Below, piece by piece: positions 11,274 to 24,414 of a stretch of 64,000 nt of DNA. The position numbers and the translations under genes are program-made. Position 1 is the stretch's first letter; every line of letters begins with the position of its first letter. The stretch covers positions 34,247,501 to 34,311,500 of the forward strand of contig NC_037090.1 in NCBI RefSeq assembly GCF_002994745.2, given 5' to 3'. The notes below the pieces were generated by a model. That model saw only the letters and a list, made by a program, of their open reading frames with translations, made no database searches and was not told the origin of the DNA. The DNA comes from Rosa chinensis (Eukaryota > Streptophyta > Magnoliopsida > Rosales > Rosaceae).

Positions 11274-13884
11274 TGTAACGTCCCGAACCTAAATCCACGT
11301 GTTTACTAGTCATTTGGACGGTAAACGACCTTTACTTTCACGTTTACTTTCGGTTTAGTACTTTTAGTGGCCCTAAAAGTTGACTTTTTGTTCGGGTCAA
11401 AATTTGAGAAAATATTTTTCATGGAAGTTGTAGAGGACGTTAAACCGAGCGCGTGCATATGTGGTACGTAAAAATCGGAGCTCGTATGCGAATGTTATGA
11501 GCGAAATAAGGAAGTTACTGTTCATGGTAAAATTTTGATTAAAATAGAAATTTACCCGGGTAGGTTTCCATTTCCGGAAACCACCCCAGCTCTTTCTCTC
11601 TCCTCTCCCCCCGAGCTCTCTCTTCTCCGGTTCGGCCTCCTCCTCCCCCCCTCTGATTTCCGGCGATTCCGGCCACCACAGGGCATGCCACCGGTCACCA
11701 GAGGAGCGCCTCTTCCCTCCGAGCACCCCAGCAGCCTTGGTTTTCCACGATTTGGCCGGAAAGCCACGGATCGAAGCCTAAACCACTCCGGCTGCAGTTT
11801 GGGACTTTTGCCGATTCCCGGCGATTCCGGCCACCTCCGGTCCCCATCTCGCCGTCGAAGGTTCGGTTTTCATCAATGATCATTTCCCCTATGGCCTTGT
11901 ATCACGATTTGTTGTGTAGATGCCGAATCGACGAATTGAAATTCTAGGGTTCTTGAGGATTTCTGGGTTTTTGTTCATTGATCGATTTCGGCCGTTTTTA
12001 ATTGTTATTTGGGAATGTTGTAGTTGAGAAGTTGAATCAGTGTGTTGAGAAGGTGCTACTGTCAAATTTTGGTGGCCATCGGAGATGGTGGCGGCGGTAG
12101 CGGTGGCTAGGGTAGTTTATAAATTTCAATTTTTAGCTAGTTAAATTCTATAATTATCATAGAGCTTATATATGAAGTTTGGTAAATTTTGGACGAGTTT
12201 GGAATTGTTTGTGAATTTTCGAATTTTGGAGTTATGTGGTGGAATTATGGGAAATCCGGCCGTCGGATTTCCCTCGTTTTTATTATGGAATATGTAAATT
12301 GAGGAATTAGAATTGTGGAAGAGATTTGGGTGAATTTGAGAAGTATTGGAGATAGGGATTTTCGGATTTCGTTTAAGTTCGTAATTATTTTATCAGATTG
12401 CCGTTTACGGAAATATAATTGTGTACAGGGCAATGTCGCGAGCTACGGTTAGATGAAGGAACTCGTTTGCGTGGTTGCCAATAGTACTGTGAGTGGACGT
12501 TTGTTTTAAATAAGTGATGCATGCATTTATTTATTAAAGCATGTTTTATTTTATCAACATATTATTTTCCGAGCATATAAAGTTGATTGCAAATGATCTT
12601 ATGGATTTGCTTTTAAATAATAATAATTCTCATGAACAAGTATGATTTATACCGGTTGTGAGTTTTGGTTATGAAGATGTTATGCTCGGATTCGAATTTA
12701 TAAATGATGTTGATTTTCGATGTGATTTTCGAGATTTATACTGTTTATATTATCTTTATAATCGTCGATTTGAGATTTCTGAAAGATTTTCGAAATGGGA
12801 TTTCGATGGAATAAATTCTTGTTTATTTATTCGATTTTTGGCATTGGGAATGCCTCATTGACAATCTACTTATTTCTTTAGCGTGTGGGACACGCTGTTA
12901 ATTTATACGACTCTTCGAGAATTTCCGGGTACGGTTGGGAATCGTACCCGTGTTTTCTTTATTCATGGGACATGGGGAAGCCTTAAAGATTTATGGGATT
13001 TTATTAGTTTTACCCACCATACCTGGGTCGTTATATATATTATATTGCTAGCTAGCCTATTAGTACTCCTCCCTACTTACTATGTGTTTGTAGGTGAGTA
13101 GAGGAGAGCATGGGATGCTCTAGAGTGTGGGACACTCCGACCCGAGCCAATAAGGCTCCCTTCTTTTGTATGGTGAAACTTCTTCCCCATATTTTATTGT
13201 TGCTTGACTAGCGGGGCTAGTCCGATTTTCACTGTATCCAGCGGGGCTGGTCTTATTTTCTTGAGGAATGAGATTTCGGTTTTACGATATAGTTTTCGAA
13301 TGTGGCGACTAGCGAGGCTAGTCAATTTATCGTTTTGGAATTCTTGGATTTAAAGCTAAATGTATTTTTCTAATTGTTGCGTGCATCGGTTATTAAAGAG
13401 AATAATTGTGGGAAAGTAGGAAATCATTTTTCCTTTAAATTGTTTATTTTTGTCCACTCACGCTAACATTTTTCGTCTACTTTCCCCTGGGCCTTTCGGT
13501 TTCTAATGCCCAGTTTGCAGGCGAATTAGTGGAGGTCGGGCGTACATGATATTTGAGGCATAGTTGTCACTACTTCCGCAGTGTAGGATCACTTGATCCT
13601 TTACTCTTCTGTTATATCCCTGTGTATTGTAGTATTGCTCTGCATAACCTTGGGATTAGTATTTTTGAGTTTTGTGTTTTGTGAAAGTGGAGTTGTTGGT
13701 AATTGGGAGCAGGGTGGCTCCAGGAGTATAAGGTTGGTTTGCTTGAAGTGTTTAGTGTGTTTTACAGGTTTTGGGTAGTCCATTTTAGAGGTGACTCTGC
13801 CGAATTTTTGGTAGAGTTATCCCTAAGGTGGGCCCAATAGGGCCACCTCGGGTTTCAGGGTGAAATTCGGGGCGGGTCCTGTCA
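11274..13884 (+). repeat. 5' LTR of the 9 kb element (2,611 bp)
   Basis: Nearly identical to 17671-20302. The main difference is that the 3' copy has about 22 extra bases in a GGCGGC-rich stretch near 18490. A 67-codon open frame (12658-12861) is preserved in both copies, but only because the copies are young. The segment 12489-13461 carries the hairpin array described under findings. Confidence 0.93.
12840..13323 (+). repeat. Array of GGG-loop hairpins inside the LTR
   Basis: Inverted repeats with three-base loops: GGCATT-GGG-AATGCC (12840), AGCGTGT-GGG-ACACGCT (12880), an 11 bp stem with one G.T pair and GGG loop (12926-12950), AGAGCAT-GGG-ATGCTCT (13105), GAGTGT-GGG-ACACTC (13123), GACTAGC-GGG-GCTAGTC (13206), CCAGC-GGG-GCTGG (13238) and GACTAGC-GAG-GCTAGTC (13307). 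GAGCC-AATAA-GGCTC lies at 13144. The same array is repeated in the 3' LTR at about 19258-19741. Function unknown. Confidence 0.85.
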
Positions 13885-16800
13885 ATTTGGTATCAGAGCA
13901 TTAGGTTGTTAGGTTCTGTAGACTCGTTTCTATTCTGTTACCTTATATACTTGGTGTTGCCCAGTACCTCTCGAGTGATGGCCCGACTGCAGCGGTTCCC
14001 CATCGTGTGCTCTTCGGTGCTGTGGTATTCATCAAGTGTGTAAGGTACAAAGTCAGTTGGTTTTCTTCTGGTGCTATGCCTCTTGTACGCCGACCTCCTA
14101 GGGTTTTCTTTGCGTATTCCATTGGTTAACTGTCTTGCGCCTATCCCTGGTGATGGTAGAGTAAAACTACTCTACAGTTTCGAGTTGTGCTACGAAATGT
14201 GATTCGGGGAAAATGCTGTGGTTGTCTTTTCCTTGATGCTAACAAGTTTGTTGGGGCAGGGATTAAGGTGCGGAAACCGGAGTTCGAGTTTGTGTTTGAG
14301 TGTCTGAGACGAGCGACAATAGCTTTAGGCTGTCTCTAAATGATATGATTGCTTCGGGAATCAGGATTGTGGGTAGAAATGGACTTGGTAATAAGGGTGG
14401 TTTTGACTTTGAACCAAGTTTCGGGAAAGATGTTTTGTGATGTGAGTGGTTGTTAAGTAGCATTTGAGATATTATTGGAAGTTTTTGGTGGTTCTTTGGG
14501 AACCTCAGTGTTGGAAACCATTTACAGAGAAAATTGAATAATTATTCTGGGTTGTTATGGCTAGAGTCTTTGTTTTCAAGTGACTTTGGTCACTGATGAT
14601 GGCAAGTGAGAGGTGATGACAGTAATTGAGAGATATAAGTAGGATGAGATTTTTAGAAATTGTCATTTTGGGTCGTTGACCTAATCAAGGTGTATGAGCA
14701 TAGTTTTGCTCGAAATAAAAGAGATTGATTTTTGATACCACAACTTATAGTTTTGTCTTCCCGAGTATTGGATGATAACGAACAGGGAGATTAACAAGAA
14801 TGGGCTTTTGCAGTTATGTGCTTGAAGTTCGAGAATCGGAAGAATGTTTAAGGTTTTATAATAGAGTTACGACTTTGGTCGGTAAATAATTGGGAGAGTT
14901 GGAATCAACTCTTCGTATGTGGTATTATGCAAATGGATTCCTTTGTTTATCCATTTTTGAGTGAAACGGTTGTGGGGAATAGTGATAGTGACATAGTTCG
15001 GTGTTCTTAGAAGTTCAAACGGAATTACTTTGTGATACGGAATCTGATTTGAGTTTTGAATCACGAAGCCTTGAAGGTTGAATTGTGATAGACTCTTAGT
15101 GGAAGTTTGCCGGACGAATGGGTTGTGATATTATATTAGTGGATGGTGGAAGGAATAACTTTAAGGAAATAAGTTTTCTGTTGGCTCTGGAAATGTTTTA
15201 AGTTAAGGCTTGACCAAGACTCTTGTTATCTTGGGTGGAAGGTATTGTAGTCTGTTTTAAGTGATGTACTTCAGTGATGATTATTTGAGCAAATTGGATC
15301 ATTATTGTGGTGGGACCACGTTCGGATCCGGATATCGATTGGTGTGACACAAGATGTTGGACGGGTGTCCTTTGTCTTATATTAAGGATTGTTCGGGAAA
15401 GAGCTTGTGAATTGTGTTAGCTACCTTGAAGAATTAGTTATTGCTTGAATTAAATATATTTAATGGATTCCTTTGGAGGGATTAAGCGAGTTTTGCCATT
15501 TTGGTGATCCTTAATTGAAAATGTATAAGAAGTTGGTACGAGTGAAATCCGGTCACCACTTGTCTAAAGTTAAGACAACTTGAACAGGAAGTAGGAGTTG
15601 AGTTGAAATAAATTGATTGGGCTTATGTTCTATCAAGGGTTCAATAGATAGTTAAGTACTAATTGTTGAGCTACTATGGTTATGTTATTGAATTAATTCT
15701 TGGTGAAAAGATTTGGAAAGTTTTTGGTGCAATTTTGGTTAGCACAGGGAAGTCATATGAATTCTTGTTGTAGCTGAAATTTTATAAGTCAAGTGTCGAT
15801 TGAGGAGTGGATTTGTGGTTATCTTATCCTCTTTTTGGTAAAGGCAATTGTTGTTTATCAGTTTTGGCCTTAAGTTAAATAAAAGGAGTTGGCTATATTC
15901 TAGTACTTGCAAGTTCAACGTGGTTTGACATAACTGATTTCCATTGATTCTTGTAACATCAGACAATGAACCTCTTCGATATCATATTTTCCTATCTTGG
16001 GAAGTGGACTCTGTTTCTGTGGTACACAAGTGCTATTTGTTTAATTAAGTGACTTTGTGAGTTTTTCTATTTGGGCACTTATTCGACTTTCTCTCTAGGT
16101 TGTTTTGAGCAAAAGAGTTTTTACGAATTTTTGCTTAGCAGTGGCTAAGAGTTATTGGTAATGCTTGAGGGCATATCTATACTTTAAAACTGTTGAGTCA
16201 GCAAGGGATGCTATTTTATTTGAATTTGATCGGAATTCCAATCAAGTATTGTTTTCGGTGGTGAGAATTATATTGGCATACGAAGTAGAATTATCATTTG
16301 TGGCGTAGAGGCCAGCGAAATTGACATGGATTCAACTAAATTTTGACCTATGACTAAGAAGTGTAGCCTCAGCTAAGAACAACTTTGGTGTGATGTATCT
16401 CCTCTTAGATTTGAATATTTGGGCTGGAATTGAGCAAATATTTATGGATTTTGCTTTGCATCAGGTTTCGGAAGAGGTAGTACATAATGTGAGCAGTTTC
16501 GATTTTAGACATTGGTAATTGGTAGACTCCTTGGAATGCATGTGATTTAGAAGAATTTTATCCCCACATTATAGTTATAAGAAGTTTTCGAGGGACAATG
16601 CTAATTTGCCCGTTTGAGAACTATAAGTGTGGCCAGCGGGATAACTATTAAATGAGTTTTCTTGTGACTGGGAATGTCATTTCAAGGCGTGATCAATGTT
16701 CCAATCAGTTGTCTGGGTAACAAAGAGGAAGTGTAGTGGTTCCATAACCTACCTGCTTAAGAACTTATGGGTTTGTCCGAGGCTACCCTTTGTTATGCTT

Positions 16801-17670
16801 GACAATTGTGGGACCTTTACGTGAACGACATTCGATCATAAATTTTTATATAAATAAATGGAAGGAAGTGTTGTTGTGTGTGGTAGTTACGAAGATTACT
16901 TGTTTTAGACTTTTGGGTTTCTGTAACCATGTTGTGATGTCTTAATCGTGTTGGCTTCCCATTAACACCTGTGTAATTTGAAAAAGGTATTGTGTGTGGG
17001 GTCAATGACTTATAACAATGTTGGTGAACAGTTTGGTTCTTCACCGTATGAGTTATATGCAAGATTATGAATACGTCTATTCCAGTCAAGTGGCTTGTGA
17101 CGTCAATACCTCGTGCTATCTGAACTATAAGCATGCTTTGATTTGCTTGAGTAGTTGGAATTATAGGAAAATCTTTGGGGTTGTCAAAGTAGTTGACTTG
17201 TGATTGTAAGAGAAAAATTTGACCAAGGATAAGTCGACAAGCTTCAAGGTTTTGGAAACATTGGATGAGATATTGTTTTGATTAGTCTTTTGGGAGACTA
17301 TGAAAAGAAGTTCATTCGGGTTGTGGGTTATATCGTTATTTCCACATCTTGGTTTTCTTGACGGGCGAGACGATTATTCCTTATACAGTATTCAAGATTA
17401 CAGTGACTGGTTATATTTCTGCTTGAGGACTGTTCCTTTTTATATGTCGATTCCCTTATTTTTTTTGGCCACCTCTTAGACTAGATCTAAAGTTAGTTTC
17501 TGCATGAGCTGAGCAGACTTGCATATCGATCGTGCGATATCATCCCCACTTTGTTATGATCTGAGTACTACCTTCGTTGAGGATGTTGCATTGCAGATTA
17601 GTACATGTGTGCTACCTCTACTTTAACAGTATGAAATTTCGAGGACGAAATTGTTATAAGGAGGGGAGAT

Positions 17671-20302
17671 TGTAACGTCCCGAACCTAAATCCACGTGTT
17701 TACTAGTCATTTGGACGGTAAACGACCTTTACTTTCACGTTTACTTTCGGTTTAGTACTTTTAGTGGCCCTAAAAGTTGACTTTTTGTTCGGGTCAAAAT
17801 TTGAGAAAATATTTTTCATGGAAGTTGTAGAGGACGTTAAACCGAGCGCGTGCATATGTGGTACATAAAAATCGGAGCTCGTATGCGAATGTTATGAGCG
17901 AAATAAGGAAGTTACTGTTCATGGAAAAATTTTGATTAAAATAGAAATTTACCCGGGTAGGTTTCCATTTCCGGAAACCACCCCAGCTCTTTCTCTCTCC
18001 TCTCCCCCCGAGCTCTCTCTTCTCCGGTTCGGCCTCCTCCTCCCCCCTCCGATTTCCGGCGATTCCGGCCACCACAGGGCATGCCACCGGTCACCAGAGG
18101 AGCGCCTCCTCCCTCCGAGCACCCCAGCAGCCTTGGTTTTCCACGATTTGGCCGGAAAACCACGGATCGAAGCCTAAACCACTCCGGCTGCAGTTTGGGA
18201 CTTTTGCCGATTCCCGGCGATTCCGGCCAACTCCGGTCCCCATCTCGCCGTCGAAGGTTCGGTTTTCATCACTGATCATTTCCCCTATGGCCTTGTATCA
18301 CGATTTGTTGTGTAGATGCCGAATCGACGAATTGAAATTCTAGGGTTCTTGAGGATTTCTGGGTTTTTGTTCATTGATCGATTTCGGCCGTTTTTAATTG
18401 TTATTTGGGAATGTTGTAGTTGAGAAGTTGAATCAGTGTGTTGAGAAGGTGCTACTGTCAAATTTTGGTGGCCATCGGAGATGGTGGCGGCGGCGCCACC
18501 ACTGTGGGCGGCGGTAGCGGCGGCTAGGGTAGTTTATAAATTTCAATTTTTAGCTAGTTAAATTCTATAATTATCATAGAGCTTATATATGAAGTTTGGT
18601 GAATTTTGGACGAGTTTGGAATTGTTTGTGAATTTTCGAAGTTTGGAGTTTTGTGGTGGAATTATGGGAAATCCGGCCGTCGGATTTCCCTCGTTTTTAT
18701 TATGGAATATGTAAATTGAGGAATTAGAATTGTGGAAGAGATTTGGGTTGAATTTGAGAAGTATTGGAGATAGGGATTTTCGGATTTCGTTTAAGTTCGT
18801 AATTATTTTATCGGATTGCCGTTTACGGAAATATAATTGTGTACAGGGCAATGTCGCGAGCTACGGTTAGATGAAGGAACTCGTTTGCGTGGTTGCCAAT
18901 AGTACTGTGAGTGGACGTTTGTTTTAAATAAGTGATGCATGCATTTATTTATTAAAGCATGTTTTATTTTATCAACATATTATTTTCCGAGCATATAAAG
19001 TTGATTGCAAATGATCTTATGGATTTGCTTTTAAATAATAATAATTCTCATGAACAAGTATGATTTATACCGGTTGTGAGTTTTGGTTATGAAGATGTTA
19101 TGCTCGGATTCGAATTTATAAATGATGTTGATTTTCGATGTGATTTTCGAGATTTATACTGTTTATATTATCTTTATAATCGTCGATTTGAGATTTCTGA
19201 AAGATTTTCGAAATGGGATTTCGATGGAATAAATTCTTGTTTATTTATTCGATTTTTGGCATTGGGAATGCCTCATTGACAATCTACTTATTTCTTTAGC
19301 GTGTGGGACACGCTGTTAATTTATACGACTCTTCGAGAATTTTCGGGTACGGTTGGGAATCGTACCCGTGTTTTCTTTATTCATGGGACATGGGGAAGCC
19401 TTAAAGATTTATGGGATTTTATTAGTTTTACCCACCATACCTGGGTCGTTATATATATTATATCGCTAGCTAGCCTATTAGTACTCCTCCCTACTTACTA
19501 TGTGTTTGTAGGTGAGTAGAGGAGAGCATGGGATGCTCTAGAGTGTGGGACACTCCGACCCAAGCCAATAAGGCTCCCTTCTTTTGTATGGTGAAACTTC
19601 TTCCCCATATTTTATTGTTGCTTGACTAGCGGGGCTAGTCCGATTTTCACTGTATCCAGCGGGGCTGGTCTTATTTTCTTGAGGAATGAGATTTCGGTTT
19701 TACGATATAGTTTTCGAATGTGGCGACTAGCGAGGCTAGTCAATTTATCGTTTTGGAATTCTTGGATTTAAAGCTAAATGTATTTTTCTAATTGTTGCGT
19801 GCATCGGTTATTAAAGAGAATAATTGTGGGAAAGTAGGAAATCATTTTTCCTTTAAATTGTTTATTTTTGTCCACTCACGCTAACATTTTTCGTCTACTT
19901 TCCCCTGGGCCTTTCGGTTTCTAATGCCCAGTTTGCAGGCGAATTAGTGGAGGTCGGGCGTACATGATATTTGAGGCATAGTTGTCACTACTTCCGCAGT
20001 GTAGGATCACTTGATCCTTTACTCTTCTGTTATATCCCTGTGTATTGTAGTATTGCTCTGCATAACCTTGGGATTAGTATTTTTGAGTTTTGTGTTTTGT
20101 GAAAGTGGAGTTGTTGGTAATTGGGAGCAGGGTGGCTCCAGGAGTATAAGGTTGGTTTGCTTGAAGTGTTTAGTGTGTTTTACAGGTTTTGGGTAGTCCA
20201 TTTTAGAGGTGACTCTGCCGAATTTTTGGTAGAGTTATCCCTAAGGTGGGCCCAATAGGGCCACCTCGGGTTTCAGGGTGAAATTCGGGGCGGGTCCTGT
20301 CA
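17671..20302 (+). repeat. 3' LTR of the 9 kb element (2,632 bp)
   Basis: It follows the polypurine tract directly and ends at the TTGGA duplication. Only scattered substitutions separate it from the 5' copy (for example GGTACGTAAA against GGTACATAAA near 11465/17864), so insertion was recent compared with the surrounding elements. Confidence 0.93.
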
Positions 20303-20309
20303 TTGGAGG

Positions 20310-21343
20310 TCTTGACACCCAAAATTCCAGCTAACAAGCCAAATTCATATTTCGAGGCAAATTACACCCGCAAACATCACGCCACAGATGTGGACCCAAG
20401 CCACATTCATGCACTTGGGGTTTACAAGAATGGGTGTGGTGTGGAAGGTTACGGAAAAGTATGAACCCATTGTTAGTTTTAGACACTAGTAATTTTGGAC
20501 TTGGGAACCAAAATTCAAGCCGAGAGTCTAATCCTAACATGAGTAAGTGAAGAAGAGAGAGAGCCCAAAAGCCCAAGCCCAAGCCCAAATCCTTTAGAAC
20601 CAAACAAAATAGTAAATGTTAAACATAGGATTCTTGATCCCAGCCACATAACATAATCCCATAGAGGAACATAATCCCAGCAGCACAGCAGAAATTCTGG
20701 GATTGCAATCTTACGAGTAGATTTAAGCAGCGGGAATCTTGCGATAGTAATTTCAGCAGCAGATTTCACGGCAGAAATCCTAGATAGCAATCCCAACAGC
20801 AAATCTTAGGGATTATGATCACAACCATACGCCAAAGGTAGCAAGAGTAATGAGGCATCATGACTCAACTCCTATAAATTCAGAGTTCTTGTTGCTACAA
20901 AAGGGACATTCAGAAGCAACCCCAAAGAAACCCACATGCAAAGCAAACCCAAGCAATTCCACAATACTTATTCCATAAACATGTAGGCAAACACAGAAAC
21001 AAAACCAAGCAGTTTCCTCCAACACCTATCCTAAAAACCCATTTCCAATCCAAAAACTCATCAACCACAATCCAAATCCAAACTTTCATGGCTGCTACAA
21101 ATCTCTCATCTTCACTAAAAATCATGCTTTTCTAGCTTCCACGCCATATGCATCTTGCCAAGCCTCTTTTGAAATGATACGAGGAGCTGCCGGGAAGAAC
21201 ACAACAGCAAGCTTTCTAGGATTCTCAGGTCCTTCGAAGTTTGCTGGGCCTAGTCTTCGCTAACTCAGACAAAAGGGCAAAAATTTGGGTCCTTACCCAT
21301 GAATATCCACTGCCGTACAACTCCGATCAAAAGTGCCTCTATA
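20310..21343 (+). repeat. 5' LTR of the 14.1 kb element
   Basis: It matches 33357-34421. Its first bases and its last CA are mutated (TC...TA rather than TG...CA), but the primer site follows at once. Confidence 0.85.
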
Positions 21344-22723
21344 TTTTGGCGACTCCACTGGGGACTAGGCTGTGTTTCCACCTCAGCTTCCTTAAAAGCA
21401 GCATTCTTTACTCCATAAATTTTTCATGCTCGCTTCAAACCACACATGCTTTATCACTGACAATATGTATTAGGTGCAATCAAGGGGAGTTCTCTTAATG
21501 AACATGCTAATACTCATTGCAACACAAGCTTATTTCTTATTGAATTGGCTATGAGACTTCAATCCATGAGTTTTTGTAACAGGAGTCATGAAAGCTGTCA
21601 AAATCAAATTTATTCACTCATTATTCAAGCTTCAATATTGAGTGAACAAATAAAGAGTCCTATTACTCAAAAGGCTATCTTACCTTGAGGCTTCAACAAA
21701 ACCAACATAACTAATCTTATCACCAGTTGATGCATTTCTTCCAGATCTAATAAGGTTTGAACCTTCTGCGTTAGAACTAGCCCATGATTCTAGCGGCTAA
21801 CTTCTTCCTTACCGAACATATGTCATGCTGAATCCTGACCATCAGTGCTAATACCAGGCCTAAATCAGCTTAGTTTCTCCACCTTAAAGCTATCCTTTTC
21901 TACAAAAGTAATTTCAAGCATCATGCAAGATTACTTGGGGGCTTTGCTTAATGAATTTCAAAAACATTCTATGATTTAACCACGGTTCCCTCCATTTCAT
22001 AGAAATGCTCTATGATTAAAAAAAAATCATGCTCTTATTCCATGGCAGGATGACAATTTTCTTCAAACTATCTATGTTTTTGCTTTCACAACACCACCAA
22101 ATACAGTCAAGCAAAACAACAACAAACTTCAAAGTGATGCAAACAAGCTTATGGCCATAAGCACAAGCCCTTCACACTTCTCAAGTGATATTGATTGCCA
22201 GAAAACATGCAGAGCAAAGTCAAATCTTGTTCTTCTAATCAAGCTACTGCACTTGGAGGCTGATGAGTTAGTTTATGTTAATTACCTTTAACAGCAACTC
22301 ATCCATCCTAAACTTTTGAGCCTCATATTCATGCCTCAAGCTGATCCCATCTGAAATAAAAAAAATATTCAAATCAGGCAAAATCATTCCTTTACATACC
22401 ATAACTAGCTCTAAATTATATCGATGAAAATCAACATCCAAATCCCGACAACACTTCAAGCATATCCACTCTTAACAATCATACCATTTCAATCTATCGC
22501 ATCATTCAAGAGCACCCTTCCAGATCTATACACCAAAGCTAACCAGCAACAAGCAAGTTTGAAGAAAAAAAGAACTGCTAGATTACTGACAGATCTCGAG
22601 CATATTCATATCAGGCACACACATGCGAAATTTACAATTTTAATTTGAGAATAAGTCTTTCAAGCATACAGAAGAAGTGAAAAAAAAACTTCAAGCACTA
22701 CATTCACTCTATTGAAAAAAAAA

Positions 22724-24414
22724 GGAAAAAATTCTGCTTACTACCCTGTACTTTCAAGGTTTCGTCAGTTCAGTCCCTGCACTTCTAATTTAATCAGAAA
22801 ACTCCTCGCACTCTCTAATTTCATCAAATCGATCCATTTCCTCACCATTCTGTCAATTTCCTCTGTTTAGGTGCTGACGTGTTCGAACGCTGTTTGATCT
22901 ATCAGATTTGTGGGGCCTTCCCACATGCAAAATTTCCAAAATACCCTCATTTTCATTCCTTCCCTCATTCAATTCTCAACCAGCTTCCAAGATCGAACTG
23001 ATTCAATCAGGCTAGCCATCGCCGATTCCATCATTCACAGATTCAAGCTCGATCCGATTTAAGAACCACCTCTCTCTCATCGCCGATTCACATGATCGAT
23101 GACCCCAGCAACCATCCTCATCCTCCTTAGGCCTCCTCAACTAGATGCCCCACCTCTCCGACCCCAAAGCCATCGCCGCCATGACCCGTACCGTCTCCTA
23201 CGTCGCCCAGACCAGCTCCGTCCTCAACGCCCTCAACGACCGTCCTGACCACGAGACCGTCGACACCACCAAGGCCAAGCTCGCCCACATTGAGTCCACT
23301 ATCTCCAAGAAGCTCGAGGACCTCGTCCTCGTATATTTTTAACGGCGACTAGCATAACAAAACCAATAAGAAGAAGAAGAAGAAATCCAAAACTGACACA
23401 GCCGCCGTGATTCCCACCATCACCATAGCCATCGCCGTTCCATCATTCACAATGCTTAGTCCCTCGAACTCGCCACTCGGGTACTTCTCTATTCCTCTAA
23501 TCCTTCCCTACCCAACAAGATTTAGCTTCAATCTTTTTTCTAACTCATTTCTTTCTTCTTTTAATCTCAGCTGGCGGTCAGATAGCTCGTGCCGTCACTA
23601 TTTTCCGAGTTGATGAGGTGGTGGTATTTGACAACAACAGTGAGTCTGGCTCTCCGGAAGCTAATAATTCCGATGAGAATTAAAGCGAGGCTGGGAAGTC
23701 TGGCCGGTCAGATAACAACGGCAGCTTTGGATTCTTTTGGAGGTTTGGGTGTGGTTGGTAATGAGCTTCTGTCGTTCTTCTTCCTAGGCGTGGGTCTGGT
23801 TGATAGTGGGCTGGGTGGGTGTGGTTGGCAATGAAATTTTGATTTGGGAAGAGATCTGTATCTTTGGTTTTGATTTTCATGTTGGGTTTACATGCATCTT
23901 GATTTGAATTTTGTTCAGATTTGGTTTTTCTGCATTTTAGTTGAATCTAGAGGACTCATCTCAACCAAATTGGGTTAATTCGCACACCCAAATACTTAAA
24001 TTTTTTGGGTTTGTTGTGAGCATGATCTTGGCCCCATTAATGATCTCAGACTCCCTCATCTTCTTCCGGCCATTTTGATCGGTGGAGGAAGTGAGGAACT
24101 ATAACCAAGAGCTGAGAAGAAGAAGAAGAGAAAACGGAGTTTTGGAGAATTAGGTTGCTCGAGTGGGAAAGGGGAGGGAGATATATTGGAGGGGTAGCTT
24201 GGGAATTTTGCATGTGAGAAGGTCCCACAAATCTGACAGATTAGTCGGCGTCCGGACATGTCAGCACCCAAACAGAGGAAATTGACGGAATGGTGAGGAA
24301 ATGGATCGATTTGATGAAATTGGAGAGTGCGAGGGGTTTTCTGATTAAATTAGAAGTGCAGGGACTGAACTGATGAAACCTTGAAAGTACAGGGTAGTAA
24401 GCAGAATTTTTTCC
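22724..24414. mobile_element. Pack-MULE-like element with about 230 bp inverted ends
   Basis: Both ends start GGAAAAAATTCTGCTTAC and remain about 90% matching for some 230 bp, including CAGTTCAGTCCCTGCACTTC. Both sides have nine A residues (22715-22723 and 24415-24423). This suits a 9 bp MULE target duplication, although a poly-A site cannot be told from chance. No transposase is present. The interior carries a GC-rich, gene-like fragment. Confidence 0.8.
23145..23342 (+). pseudogene. Captured gene fragment of unknown identity
   Basis: A 65-codon frame starting MPHLSDPKAIAAMTRTVSY is strongly C-ending at third positions and GC-rich compared with everything around it. It ends at a stop shortly after KKLEDLVL, where the sequence turns to GAA repeats. 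The composition says it comes from a real exon. I do not recognise the protein family. It lies between the inverted ends of a MULE, so it is read as captured host DNA and probably truncated at its 3' side. Confidence 0.5.

Larger units (their letters stand above)
11274..20302 (+). mobile_element. Non-autonomous 9.0 kb LTR retrotransposon (LARD-like)
   Basis: The LTRs start TGTAACGTCCCG and end GGTCCTGTCA. The target duplication is TTGGA (11269-11273 and 20303-20307). A primer site TGGTATCAGAGC (initiator Met tRNA) lies at 13888-13899 and a polypurine tract AAGGAGGGGAGA at 17658-17669. The 3.8 kb interior (13885-17670) has no open frame over about 105 codons and no gag, protease, RT or integrase motif that I can see. 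The stretch just before the polypurine tract, ATTTCGAGGACGAAATTG, resembles the end of pol plus 3' UTR in chromovirus-type Ty3/gypsy elements, so it may derive from one. Long LTRs around a non-coding core fit the LARD class. Confidence 0.9.

Noticed and set aside
12658..12861. 67-codon frame present identically in both LTRs of the 9 kb element (also 19076-19279)
   Set aside because: The LTRs are recent duplicates, so identity is no sign of coding. The translation is F/Y/R-rich and low in information.
13885..17670. Degenerate gag-pol in the 9 kb element interior
   Set aside because: No zinc knuckle, protease, RT or integrase motif could be read in any frame; only the few bases before the polypurine tract resemble a chromovirus pol end.
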